A stretch of DNA of 64,000 nucleotides, from assembly GCA_024235715.1 (NCBI GenBank), contig JACKLW010000013.1, forward strand, positions 80,649 to 144,648, written 5' to 3'. This document shows positions 53,118 to 62,545 of this stretch, one piece after another; position 1 is the first letter of the stretch, and each line of letters opens with the position of its first letter. Origin of the DNA: Accumulibacter sp. (GTDB taxonomy: Bacteria > Pseudomonadota > Gammaproteobacteria > Burkholderiales > Rhodocyclaceae). The position numbers and the translations under genes were made by a program. Below the pieces are notes generated by a model. That model was not told the DNA's origin, ran no database searches, and saw nothing but the letters and a program-made list of their open reading frames with translations.

Positions 53118-53128
53118 CTGGAGGCACC

Positions 53129-53962
53129 ATGGACGTCAGACATCCTGGCCTGCTGCGCATGCCGGCCAAGCAATACCACGCCGATCAATCGATCGGGCAT
53201 TCGGGAATCATCAAGCTGCTCAAGAGCCCCGCGCATCTGCGCGAAGCCCTCGATCATCCGTCGCCACCCACGCCGGCGATGGCGTTTGGGTCCGCGGTTC
53301 ACACCCACGTCCTCGAACCGGATCGTTTTTCCGAAGAGTTCGCGGTGGTCGAGAAGTTTGATCGCCGCACCAAGGAAGGCAAGGAAGCCGCCGCCCGCTT
53401 CGAACAGGAAAATCAGGGCAAAACCCTGATCACTTCCGACGATCTGGCGACATTGACCCGAGTGCGCGCCGCCGTTCACGCGCACGAGGGGGCGGCCCGC
53501 CTGTTCACGCAGGGAGAGGCCGAGCTGTCGGCGTTCTGGACAGACCCGCTCACTGGGATCCGCTGTCGCTGTCGTCCGGACTGGTTCAACGGGACGGCCG
53601 TGGTGGATCTCAAGAGCTGTGTCGATGCCAGCAGCCGCGTTTTTTCTCGCGCCATCGCCAACCTCGGCTACGACATTCAAGCGGCGTTCTACGTCGATGG
53701 AATGAAAGCCGTGACCGGCACGGAGCTGCCCTTTCTCTTTGTCGCCGTCGAGAAGGAGGCTCCCCATGCCGTGGCGCTTTACCGGGCTGACCCCGAAATC
53801 ATCGAGGTCGGTCGCAAGAAGTACCGGGCAGCACTACAGCTTCTGAAGTGGTGCCAGGATGCCGGAAGCTGGCCGGCTTACCAGCCCGGGGGTGAGATCG
53901 AATTGATCTCGCTACCGCGTTGGGCAGCCAACACCGACGCTTTCGAGTTCGACGCCGCCTGA
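53129..53962 (+). CDS. RecE-like PD-(D/E)XK exonuclease (exonuclease VIII type)
   Basis: 277 residues from ATG 53129 with TGGAGG upstream. The N-terminal segment YHADQSIGHSGIIKLLKSPA and AFGSAVHTHVLEP is typical of the phage exonuclease VIII C-terminal-domain family. The nuclease core has an Asp near 150 (RCRPDWF) and DLKS near 159-162. It would resect double-stranded ends to give ssDNA for the RecT protein encoded next. Only the nuclease domain is present, unlike the much longer E. coli RecE. Confidence 0.88.
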   Translation: MDVRHPGLLRMPAKQYHADQSIGHSGIIKLLKSPAHLREALDHPSPPTPAMAFGSAVHTHVLEPDRFSEEFAVVEKFDRRTKEGKEAAARFEQENQGKTLITSDDLATLTRVRAAVHAHEGAARLFTQGEAELSAFWTDPLTGIRCRCRPDWFNGTAVVDLKSCVDASSRVFSRAIANLGYDIQAAFYVDGMKAVTGTELPFLFVAVEKEAPHAVALYRADPEIIEVGRKKYRAALQLLKWCQDAGSWPAYQPGGEIELISLPRWAANTDAFEFDAA

Positions 53963-53991
53963 TCGGCGGCCATTCTTAGTTTATCAACCCC

Positions 53992-54036
53992 GGCGGGGAG
54001 ACCAGTCCCCGCTCCGGGAGGCATGGTGTCTCCGCC
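53992..54036 (+). promoter_or_regulatory. Structured leader E, upstream of recT
   Basis: GGCGG pairs with CCGCC. After a GG bulge AGA/TCT and CCA/TGG continue the stem, and TCCC/GGGA closes the top. TTGGAGG of recT follows. Its 5' edge AACCCCGGCGGGG nearly repeats that of leader A. Confidence 0.65.
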
Positions 54037-54056
54037 ATTTGTATTTGGAGGAAACC

Positions 54057-55118
54057 ATGTCTCAAACCTTGCGTAACATCCAAAGCGCCCGTCAGGGGAA
54101 TACGACCAGCGTGGTGTCTTTTCCAGCGATGCTGGAGCGATTCAAGGGCGAAATCGCCCGTGCGCTGCCCAAGCATCTGAGTCCGGACCGCATGGCGCGC
54201 ATCGCACTGACTGCGTTTCGGATGAATCCGACGCTGTCTGAAGCGGATCCGCGCAGTGTCTTCGCGGCGGTCATCCAGTCCAGCCAGCTCGGTCTGGAAA
54301 TCGGTCTGATGGGTGAAGCGTACCTCGTGCCAATGGGTAGCCAGTGCCAATTGATTCTCGGCTATCAGGGGCTCGTGAAACTCGCGCGCAACAGTGGCAG
54401 CGTGCAGGACATCTATGCGCACGAAGTGCGGATCAACGACAAGTTCGACATCGTCTTGGGCCTCAACCGTTCCTTGATACACGAGCCGTTGAAGAAGAAC
54501 GGCTTCCCGGCGTCCGACGACGAGCGCGGAGCGATCGCCGGTTTCTACGCCGTGGCGGTGTTCAACGATGGCTCACGCACCTTCTACGCCTTGTCGAAGG
54601 AGCAGGTCGAGTGGGTACGTGACCACTCCCGCGGTTACCAGATGGCCAAGAAGAAGCGAAAGGAGAGTCCCTGGGACACGCATTTCGTTCCGATGGGCCT
54701 CAAGACGGCCATTCGCCGCCTGTGCAATCTGCTGCCGAAATCGCCGGAGCTGGCCATGGCACTGGCCATGGACGAACTCAACGAACGCGGTAAGACCCAG
54801 AACATCGGGATGGCCGAGGCGATCGACGGCTCCTGGGCTCCGATCATCGACGACGAATCAAGTGAATCGAAGAGTAACGAGGCGGGGGCGGGCGACCAGA
54901 AGTCCGGTCGTGAAGGTGGCAAACCGCCGCTCGATACGCTCCTCGCCAGCATCGGCCAGGCCGCATCCGTTGATGACCTCGACGAACTCTACGCCGAGGC
55001 TGAAGACGCCGCCGACGACGGCGATCTTGAGCAGTTGCTTCGTGCCTACCGCAGTCGTAAGGCAGCGTTGACCGACACGGCTTCACCGGTCAGTGCGATT
55101 GTCGGCGTAGCGAAATGA
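54057..55118 (+). CDS. recT: RecT-family single-strand annealing protein
   Basis: 353 residues from ATG 54057 with GGAGG upstream. RecT core: IALTAFRMNPTLSEADPRS, VIQSSQLGLEIG, AYLVPMGSQCQLILGYQGL, VRINDKFDIVLG and the THFVPMGLKTAIRRLCNLLP block. It anneals complementary strands produced by the upstream nuclease. The C-terminal third is acidic and low-complexity, probably a linker or partner-binding tail. Confidence 0.95.
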   Translation: MSQTLRNIQSARQGNTTSVVSFPAMLERFKGEIARALPKHLSPDRMARIALTAFRMNPTLSEADPRSVFAAVIQSSQLGLEIGLMGEAYLVPMGSQCQLILGYQGLVKLARNSGSVQDIYAHEVRINDKFDIVLGLNRSLIHEPLKKNGFPASDDERGAIAGFYAVAVFNDGSRTFYALSKEQVEWVRDHSRGYQMAKKKRKESPWDTHFVPMGLKTAIRRLCNLLPKSPELAMALAMDELNERGKTQNIGMAEAIDGSWAPIIDDESSESKSNEAGAGDQKSGREGGKPPLDTLLASIGQAASVDDLDELYAEAEDAADDGDLEQLLRAYRSRKAALTDTASPVSAIVGVAK

Positions 55119-55142
55119 GCGCCCCGCGAGGAAGTGATCGCG

Positions 55143-55469
55143 GTGTCTCTACCCATGGCCGATGGCCCGAGGCCACGACAAACGGCTGCGGTCCGCACCG
55201 AGCGAGCAGAAACACCTGGCGAAGGCTACCCGTGGTCTGACGATGACCTCGTCAGGCTCCACAGGCGCCTGCTGCACAAGTCGCTGCGCGCTCTGTTCGA
55301 TTCGAGGGTCTGCGCCACCACACGGGTGGAGATCCTCGACTGGCTGCTGTCCCCGAAGGATTGCTCGAACGCCTTCTCGTACCACGCGTGCTGCGCGCTT
55401 TCTGGCCTCGATCCCGAAGTGATTCGGGATCGGGTGCTGGAACGCTACCGGCGACGCGATCCCCGATAA
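55143..55469 (+). CDS. Hypothetical protein downstream of recT
   Basis: 108 residues from GTG 55143, chosen because GAGGAAG lies at a proper distance; GTG 55134 is too close to it. The core WSDDDLVRLHRRLLHKSLRA followed by VCATTRVEILDWLLSP looks conserved-protein-like, with several cysteines later (NAFSYHACCALSG). No family recognised. It ends at a strong hairpin. Confidence 0.65.
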   Translation: MSLPMADGPRPRQTAAVRTERAETPGEGYPWSDDDLVRLHRRLLHKSLRALFDSRVCATTRVEILDWLLSPKDCSNAFSYHACCALSGLDPEVIRDRVLERYRRRDPR

Positions 55470-55472
55470 ACT

Positions 55473-55527
55473 CCCGGCGGCAACGCCGGGCTTTCCGCAG
55501 AGGGTTGACGCAGCCCTTTGCGGAAAG
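55473..55527 (+). terminator. Double hairpin ending the recombination module
   Basis: CCCGGCG-GCAA-CGCCGGG followed by CTTT (55473-55494), a plausible intrinsic terminator. It is directly followed by a second inverted repeat, CTTTCCGCA with TGCGGAAAG (55491-55527), with inner AGGG/CCCT. Confidence 0.7.
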
Positions 55528-55812
55528 CGGATCCTGGCGTTGGCGCCGGCGGGCCGGTGAAATTCTCCGTGTTGCTGCGAGGTGGTGCGCCCCAGGTTTG
55601 CATTTCGGGACGGATATGGCTCAGGCGAGAGGTCTTGCCTGACACGATCTGACGACAGACCGAGCTGCGGGCGCGCGGTGGACACAAGTAGCCAGGACTC
55701 TGCAGCCGATGGTTGCCGCGGGTCGGCAAGAGCTGTTCGAAGGCTGCGACGTCAATTGTGATGCGAACGTCCGCTGTGCCGCGTAAAGAAGACGGGTTTG
55801 CGGTCGGCTCCA
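55528..55812. other. Non-coding stretch in element
   Basis: 285 bases with no ORF that I trust on either strand. Several short GC palindromes and no clear promoter. Possibly degraded sequence at the right side of the element. Confidence 0.4.
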
Positions 55813-56106
55813 ATGACTCCTCTTCGGCCAAAGCGGCCGTTGGCGCCGCATGGCGCGGACGGCCGGTATAGCGCCTTGACCGGACGTACGGGAAGAAATT
55901 GCGCCGAACGGCTGCTTCGACTTTTCGCCGTCATCAACGCGGTATCGCGCAGCCAGGTTGCCTATCTATTCGACCTGGCCAGCGATCTGGATGAGCAGGT
56001 TTCCCACATGATGACCAATCTGGAAGAGGTACAGGCTACGCTATCGCAATTGACGGCGCTGTACTCAGACAGCTTGTGCCATGGAGGCCTGGACGGCGAC
56101 GAATGA
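55813..56106 (+). CDS. Hypothetical protein, possible remnant
   Basis: 97 residues from ATG 55813, without a clear ribosome site. The first 30 residues are low-complexity. The rest (LLRLFAVINAVSRSQVAYLF, DLDEQVSHMMTNLEEVQATL) looks like a genuine helical protein. It overlaps the next small ORF by 26 bases. Confidence 0.4.
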   Translation: MTPLRPKRPLAPHGADGRYSALTGRTGRNCAERLLRLFAVINAVSRSQVAYLFDLASDLDEQVSHMMTNLEEVQATLSQLTALYSDSLCHGGLDGDE

Positions 56107-56242
56107 TGGCTGGCCGCCCCTACTCTGGCCCATCAAGCGTCAGGTCGCCACGGCGGATCGCATCGCCAACCACAAGGGACGCAATCCGCAGGAACGCGCC
56201 TCCCTGAAAAAGCGCCTGCTGCGCAAGCGGATGAGCAAATGA
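56081..56242 (+). CDS. 53-residue basic hypothetical protein
   Basis: From ATG 56081. The C-terminal half (RQVATADRIANHKGRNPQER then ASLKKRLLRKRMSK) is strongly basic and reads like a real protein end. No strong ribosome site; coupling to the overlapping upstream ORF is possible. May be a fragment. The 268 bases after it hold only a CCCCAGA/TCTGGGG inverted repeat near 56297-56322. Confidence 0.4.
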   Translation: MEAWTATNDGWPPLLWPIKRQVATADRIANHKGRNPQERASLKKRLLRKRMSK

Positions 56243-56510
56243 AGCTCCCGCTTACTCCAAGGTGGAGGCCGGTGTGGTGACACAACTACTTGTTCTGCCC
56301 CAGATTAACGGAATTTTCTGGGGTTCCGGCTTACAACCTCGACATGCACGCGTGACGAATCGCCGCTGGAGGCGCGACTACGGCGCTCGGTAGCGTGGTC
56401 TGCGTGGCGCTGTCAGAGGGCTGAAGGGTTGTCGGATGCCTGTCCTGAACTTCATTCCAGTTTCCATGGCTTTGATTCTTGTAGATCAGTTGATGAAGTT
56501 GGCGCGTCGA

Positions 56511-57851
56511 TTAGCGCATATTGAAGAGCTCCTGATGAAAGTCCCTCGTCGCAAGACCATGTGCGATCAGGTCTGCACGCACGGACTGACCGAAGGCCGC
56601 CGGGCCGCAGAACCAGAAACTGGCGGATTTCCAGCTGGGAAACATCTCGCGCAGACGGTCGCCACTCAGCCGCCGGTCCTTCTCGTCGACCAGAACATGT
56701 AGATTGACGTTGGCAGCATTGGCGTCCGCTTCCAGCAATTCCAGCGCTTCCGGTTCAAGTTCCTTGACGCAATGGATGAGGTCGATCGATTTCGTGCCAG
56801 GAGTCATGGCCAGTTCCTTCATCCGCGCGATGAAGGGCGTGATGCCAATGCCACCACCGATCCACACTTGGCGACGCTTCCCGTCCTCGAACGTGAACCG
56901 ACCGTAGGGACCTTCCACCGTCACGGCGTCGCCCGCCTTGATCCGCTTGGGCAGGAGGTCGGTGTAGTCGCCGAGACCCTTGCTGATGATCATCAACTTG
57001 CGCGTTGCAGGATCCCAGGCCGAGGCCAGGGTGAAAGGGTGTTTGCCTTCCCGGTGGTCGAAGTTGACGAAGGCGAACTGGCCGCCGTCATGTCCCTTCC
57101 AGCCGTCGTCCAGTTGAATGTGGATTTCCGTGACGCCCATTGCCGGGAACGTTCGCACTGCTTCGATCGTGCCGGACACTCTGCGGCTGCGCCCGATCTG
57201 GCGGGTCAGGGCGAGGACTGCTGAAACGACTCCCCCGATCATCAAGAGCAAGGTCACCATGCCGACCGGTTGCAGCCATGCGTCGAAGCGCATCAGCACC
57301 ATGCCGTGGAACACCAGGACCAGATAGGCGATAGCGATCAGCGTGTGGGTGGTGACGAAAAACTTGTAGGGGAAGCGCTTGATCAGCGCGATCGCGATCA
57401 GCGCCACCGCAGCGTAGAACGCCCACTCGCCAATCGTCTCAGCCAATTCACGTTGGCTGTTGAAGAAGGTCTGGATGGCGCCCAGCTCCACCTCACCAGC
57501 GGGCGGCTTGCCCCGGCTGCGACGCTCCATCAAGCCAAGACCGACCATCCATTTCGGCCCGTTGGCTGCCACCCAGTGGAGCACCGAAGTGACCAAGGCG
57601 GCGATGCCCAACCATTTGTGCAGCCTGTAGGACTTGTCGAGGCCATCCAGCCACGACTCCAGCCATTTGGCGCGGGTCGCCAGGATCATCGCCACACTCA
57701 TGGCGCCGATGCTGAGAACGCCCGAATACTGGACGAGCAGATTGCGCACCGCAATGAAGGTCAAGCTGTCTGGCAAATTGGTATTCGCCAGCGCCCACAG
57801 GAGCGTCAGCCCGATCAGGATTGACCAGAAGGATATCTTGATGTTTTTCAT
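56511..57851 (-). CDS. Ferric-reductase-like transmembrane flavoprotein
   Basis: 446 residues. Six to seven N-terminal membrane helices (about 1-220) with histidines that could hold haem (RLHKWLGIAALVTSVLHWV, FFVTTHTLIAIAYLVLVFHG). A ferredoxin-NADP reductase-like module follows: HPFTLASAW (FAD), EGPYGRFTF, WIGGGIGITPFIARM (NAD(P)H) and a C-terminal WFCGP. It would pass electrons from NAD(P)H across the membrane to an unknown acceptor. Its start overlaps the small upstream ORF, and a MarR regulator is divergent. Confidence 0.88.
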   Translation of the reverse strand: MKNIKISFWSILIGLTLLWALANTNLPDSLTFIAVRNLLVQYSGVLSIGAMSVAMILATRAKWLESWLDGLDKSYRLHKWLGIAALVTSVLHWVAANGPKWMVGLGLMERRSRGKPPAGEVELGAIQTFFNSQRELAETIGEWAFYAAVALIAIALIKRFPYKFFVTTHTLIAIAYLVLVFHGMVLMRFDAWLQPVGMVTLLLMIGGVVSAVLALTRQIGRSRRVSGTIEAVRTFPAMGVTEIHIQLDDGWKGHDGGQFAFVNFDHREGKHPFTLASAWDPATRKLMIISKGLGDYTDLLPKRIKAGDAVTVEGPYGRFTFEDGKRRQVWIGGGIGITPFIARMKELAMTPGTKSIDLIHCVKELEPEALELLEADANAANVNLHVLVDEKDRRLSGDRLREMFPSWKSASFWFCGPAAFGQSVRADLIAHGLATRDFHQELFNMR

Positions 57852-58096
57852 GGTTGTTCCACCAATTGATTCGTCCGTTCCTCGAATAGAGGTTGATCGC
57901 GGATACGGGGGTTTGAGCCGTCATGCGGCACGTCGTGCCCATCGAACACCGCACCCGGCGCCGGGCAGGCAATTCCCCTGGTGTCGTCAAGACAGCCGGG
58001 TTCTGCCGTTTCGGGGACAGGCAATGGCGCCTGGGCAAGCGCTGTGCTGGCGGCGGGAAAAGACGGTATGCAGCTGAGCACGCGTCGTACTTTCAT
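57848..58096 (-). pseudogene. Truncated DUF1566 (Lcl-like) secreted fragment
   Basis: 82 codons from ATG 58096 (or 87 from 58111). A signal peptide (to about ALAQA) is followed by VPETAEPGCLDDTRGIACPA and GAVFDGHDV, which resembles the opening of DUF1566 proteins (DTGQTxCYDxxG ... CPxPGxxFxGQD). The domain then stops after NPRIRDQ, so it is a short remnant or a reduced form. Its stop overlaps the reductase start by four bases, which preserves translational coupling. Confidence 0.5.
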
Positions 58097-58132
58097 GATC
58101 GGTTGGCGCATCAGTTGCTTTCACAACACTGT

Positions 58133-58165
58133 TAGTTAGAATCGTGATAGTATCAATCAGAACTA
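58133..58165. promoter_or_regulatory. Candidate MarR operator in divergent promoter
   Basis: TAGTT (58133-58137) and AACTA (58161-58165) flank a central near-palindrome GATAGTATC (58146-58154). The site is in the AT-rich gap between the MarR gene and the reductase operon, where MarR proteins usually bind to repress both genes. Confidence 0.55.
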
Positions 58166-58181
58166 TTCATGTAAAGGGGCA

Positions 58182-58631
58182 GTGGTGATTCGTAATCCGG
58201 CAAAAATCCATCCTTTCCTGCACGCGGCGACTCTGATGGAGAAGCGGGTGACTGCATTGCTGAGAGCGTCCGGCGTGCGCCATCGTCAGGGCCTGATCCT
58301 GGACGCCTTGCATCGCATTGGGCCGACATCGCAAAGGCATCTGGCGAAGGAATTCGATATTTCACCGGGAAGCATGAGTTCCATGACGGATCGGCTGCTT
58401 GCCTTGGGGTTCATCACACGAAACACGAACACGGATGATCGACGGAGCGACGTTCTGGAGCTGACACCAAATGGCCTGGCGATGCTGACGGTCGTTCTGG
58501 ATGTCTGGCAGGGCGCTGACGAGAGTATTGAAACGGCGCTAGGCCCGACGAAAGCCGCGCAGTTTTTTGCACTCGCCGCCGAACTCTGTAGTGCTCAGGG
58601 TGGCCGGGCGCCCCAACATGAAGACGCCTGA
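58182..58631 (+). CDS. MarR-family transcriptional regulator
   Basis: 149 residues from GTG 58182; GTG 58185 is equally possible and better spaced from AAGGGG. The winged helix-turn-helix is clear: ILDALHRIGPTSQRHLAKEF, DISPGSMSSMTDRLLALGF and the wing RNTNTDDRRSDVLELT. Probably controls the divergent reductase operon; the signal is unknown. Confidence 0.88.
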   Translation: MVIRNPAKIHPFLHAATLMEKRVTALLRASGVRHRQGLILDALHRIGPTSQRHLAKEFDISPGSMSSMTDRLLALGFITRNTNTDDRRSDVLELTPNGLAMLTVVLDVWQGADESIETALGPTKAAQFFALAAELCSAQGGRAPQHEDA

Positions 58632-58789
58632 AGTCGCCGAGTGCTGATGAACCTTGCCTGTCTGCCTGTGGGCGACGTCCGCGCTCGGCTGCAAGGTGAA
58701 CTGCAGCCACCATCCCCGCCGCATGGCCTCAGCAACCAACCCATCCGTACCGCGACACCACCCCCTCGCCAACATGGAATAGTGCTCCC

Positions 58790-58948
58790 ATGACATCTCC
58801 GATCTTGGCCCGAGACTCACTCGCTCCTTACCTGCTCACCGCCGGCCGCCGCGTCGCCGTCGACTACGGCCACGACAAGCTGGCCGCCGAGGCCAACTTC
58901 ATCAATGGCATCACGCTGTCGATCTCCGGCGGCAAGTACTGGTCATGA
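58790..58948 (+). CDS. 52-residue hypothetical ORF upstream of efflux operon
   Basis: ATG 58790 to a TGA that overlaps the next ATG (ATGA at 58945-58948). The product has no membrane segment (DSLAPYLLTAGRRVAVDYGH ... GITLSISGGKYWS). It may be a coupling leader or the tail of a lost gene. Family not recognised. Confidence 0.4.
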   Translation: MTSPILARDSLAPYLLTAGRRVAVDYGHDKLAAEANFINGITLSISGGKYWS

Positions 58949-60414
58949 CCCGTTCGACGTTCGCCACGATCGCCGCGACGGCCTGGCTGTTGACGGCGGC
59001 CGGTTGCGCCTCGGTGGCACCGATCGCCGCACCGCCGCAGGCGGTCGAAGTGCCCGCGCAGTGGGGCGCCGGCATCGACGCCACGGCGGCCACGCCCGGC
59101 CCGCTCGCGCAATGGTGGCAGCGGTTTGGCGATGCGCAGCTGTCGCGCCTCGTGGAGCGTGCGCTGCAGGCCAACACCAGCGTGAACAGCGCGCAGGCCG
59201 CGCTGCGCCAAGCGCGCGCGCTGCGTGATGTCACTGCGGCCGGCCTGTTGCCGACGCTCGGCGCTTCGGCCAGCGCGCGGCGCATCCGCACCGGCTCGGG
59301 CAGCACCACGAGCACGGTCAACAGCTTTCTGGCGGGACTCGACGCGAGCTGGGAGCTCGACGTCTTCGGCGGCCAGCGCAGCGCCCTGCAGGCCGACGAG
59401 GCCAGCGCGCTGGCCAGCGCCGCCAACCTGGGCGACGTGCAGGTGTCCGTCGCCGCCGAGGTCGCGCTCGACTACATCGCGCTGCGCAACGCTCAGGCGC
59501 TCCTGGCCATCGCACGAGAGAACCTGGCGAGCCAGCGCGAGACGCTGCAGATCACGCAGTGGCGCCTGCAGGCTGGACTCGTCACCTCGCTCGACGTCGA
59601 ACAGGCGCGCACCTCGGCCGAGCAGACGGCCGCGCTGTTGCCTGCCTTGCAGAAGACCGCGGACCAGACATCGCACGCGCTGTCGGTCTTGGTCGGCCAG
59701 GCGCCGTCCGCCTTGTCGGCCGAACTCGCTGCCACCAGCCCGGTGCCGGCCGCGCCCGACGACCTGGCGCTCGCTTTTCCGGCCGAGACCCTGCGCCAGC
59801 GCGCCGATGTCCGCGCCGCCGAATTTGAGTGGAGCGCGGCGCGCGCCCGCGTCAGCCAGGCCGAAGCCGCGCGCTGGCCGAGCTTTTCGCTCGGCGGCTC
59901 GCTGGGCTTGGTCTCGCTCACGCTCGGCTCGCTGGTCGACGGCAGCTCGCTCGTGAGCAGCGTGCTGGGCAGCGTCAGCGGGTCGCTGTTCGACGGCGGC
60001 GCAGCGCGCGCGCAGGTCGGCGCGCAGCAAGCCGCGCTCGAGCAGTCGCTGCAGGATTACCGCTCTGTCGTGCTCGTTGCCCTGAGGGATGTCGAAGATG
60101 CGCTGGTCGCCCTGCGCAGCGACCGCGAGCGGCTGGCGCACCTGAAGGGTGCCGCCGACGCGGCCACAAATGCGGCGACGCTGGCGCGCCAGCAGTATGC
60201 CAGCGGGCTGGTCGATTTCCAGACCGTTCTGCAGACGCAGCGCACGCAGATCGGCGCCCAGGGCGAGGTGGCCAGCGCCAGCGCGGACATCAGCAGCGAC
60301 CACGTCCGCCTTTACAAGGCCCTGGGCGGCGGCTGGACGCCCGATGGCGAATCCGCCGCCGTCGCCGCCACGCAAGCGACGGTCCGCCAGGCGACCTCCT
60401 CCGCTGCGCACTGA
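58945..60414 (+). CDS. TolC/NodT-type outer-membrane efflux lipoprotein
   Basis: 489 residues. The signal peptide ends with a lipobox (LTAAGC, Cys21). Two homologous OEP halves carry the usual long coiled-coil helices, with AQWWQRFGDAQLSRLVERAL near the start of the mature protein and RQQYASGLVDFQTVLQTQ near the end. It forms the outer-membrane channel for the adaptor and ABC transporter encoded next. Confidence 0.93.
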   Translation: MTRSTFATIAATAWLLTAAGCASVAPIAAPPQAVEVPAQWGAGIDATAATPGPLAQWWQRFGDAQLSRLVERALQANTSVNSAQAALRQARALRDVTAAGLLPTLGASASARRIRTGSGSTTSTVNSFLAGLDASWELDVFGGQRSALQADEASALASAANLGDVQVSVAAEVALDYIALRNAQALLAIARENLASQRETLQITQWRLQAGLVTSLDVEQARTSAEQTAALLPALQKTADQTSHALSVLVGQAPSALSAELAATSPVPAAPDDLALAFPAETLRQRADVRAAEFEWSAARARVSQAEAARWPSFSLGGSLGLVSLTLGSLVDGSSLVSSVLGSVSGSLFDGGAARAQVGAQQAALEQSLQDYRSVVLVALRDVEDALVALRSDRERLAHLKGAADAATNAATLARQQYASGLVDFQTVLQTQRTQIGAQGEVASASADISSDHVRLYKALGGGWTPDGESAAVAATQATVRQATSSAAH

Positions 60415-60456
60415 CACCCGCGGCCACTCTCTACGATCACTTCACACCTACCCGCC

Positions 60457-61763
60457 ATGAGCCAGAAGAACGTCACCCCTCCCGCCGACCTGCAAACCCT
60501 GCTGGGTGAGGACCATCCGCCGCGCTGGTGGAAGCGCGGCTCGCTCTGGTTCGGTCTTGGCGCCCTGCTGATCGTGGCCGGCGGTGTCTATTACTGGCAG
60601 GCGCAAAGCGCCGGCAAGGCCGCGCCCACCTACGTGACCGCCGAACTGCGCACGGGCAGTCTCACACTTAGCGTGTCGGCCAACGGTACGTTACAGCCCA
60701 CGCGCTCCGTCAACGTCGGCAGTGAACTGTCGGGCACGGTCAAGCGCGTGCTGGTGGACGTGAACGACCAGGTCAAGGCCGGCCAGGTGATGGTGGAGCT
60801 GGACGCGTCGAAGTTCAGCGATCAGGTGACCCGCTCGCGCGCCTCGCTTGCCGCCGCGCGGGCATTGGTCGCGCAAAACAAGGCCACCGTCGCCGAGTCG
60901 CGCGCCAACCTTGCGCGCCTGGAAGACGTCTTCAAGCTCTCGGGCGGCAAGGTGCCTTCGGCGACCGAGCTCGACAGTGCGCGCGCCGCGCTGGCCCGCG
61001 CCGTGGCCACCGAATCGAGTGCTGCCGCCAACGTCGGCGTGGCCAGAGCCACCCTCTCGACGGATGAAACCAACCTCGCCAAAGCCTCGATCCGCTCGCC
61101 CATCGACGGGGTGGTGCTCAGCCGCTCGGTGGATCCGGGCAACGCGGTGGCCGCCTCGCTGCAGGCCGTCACTCTGTTTGCCGTGGCCGAGGACCTGACC
61201 CAGTTGCAGCTTGAAGCCAGCGTGGACGAGGCCGACGTGGGCGCTGTGAAGGTGGGGCAAAAAGCCAGCTTCACCGTCAGCGCCTACCCCTCGCGCCGTT
61301 TCCCGGCCACGATCCGCCGCGTGGCCTATGGCTCGACCACCACCAACAACGTGGTGACCTATGTGGCCACGCTCGATGTGGACAACAGCGACCTCAGTCT
61401 GCGCCCCGGCATGACGGCCGTGGCCACCATCGTGGCCACCGAGCGCGATGGCGTGCTTCTCGTGCCCAACACTGCACTGCGCTTCTCGCCCAGCGCAGCA
61501 GCCGCAGCGGGCAAGTCCTCCGGGAGTAGCAGCATCCTATCCAAGATAATGCCGCGCCCGCCGAGGAGTAGCAGCAGCAAAGTGGCCGGCAGCGAGAGCA
61601 AGGTCCCTGGCACGCGCCAGATCTGGGTGCTGCAGGGAGGCCAGCCGGCTGCCATGCAGGTGCAGACTGGCATCAGCGACGGCCGCATGACCGAGGTCAG
61701 CGGCGAGAGCCTCACGCCCGGCATGGCCGTCATCACCGACCAGCGCAGCGCAAGCGCCGCACC

Positions 61764-61767
<4 letters not shown>
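60457..61767 (+). CDS. MacA-like periplasmic adaptor
   Basis: 436 residues. One N-terminal membrane anchor (WFGLGALLIVAGGVYYWQ). The lipoyl/barrel-sandwich halves are visible as SANGTLQPTRSVNVGSELSG and IRSPIDGVVLSRSVDPGNAV, with a coiled hairpin between them. A Ser/Lys-rich insert lies near 350-380. The stop overlaps the ABC ATPase start (ATGA). Confidence 0.93.
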
Positions 61768-62543
<776 letters not shown>

Positions 62544-62545
62544 CC

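Noticed and set aside
55445-55831. 128-codon minus-strand frame opposite the element's right part
   Set aside because: Pro/Arg/Ser-rich, no domain, and it runs through the double hairpin at 55473-55527.
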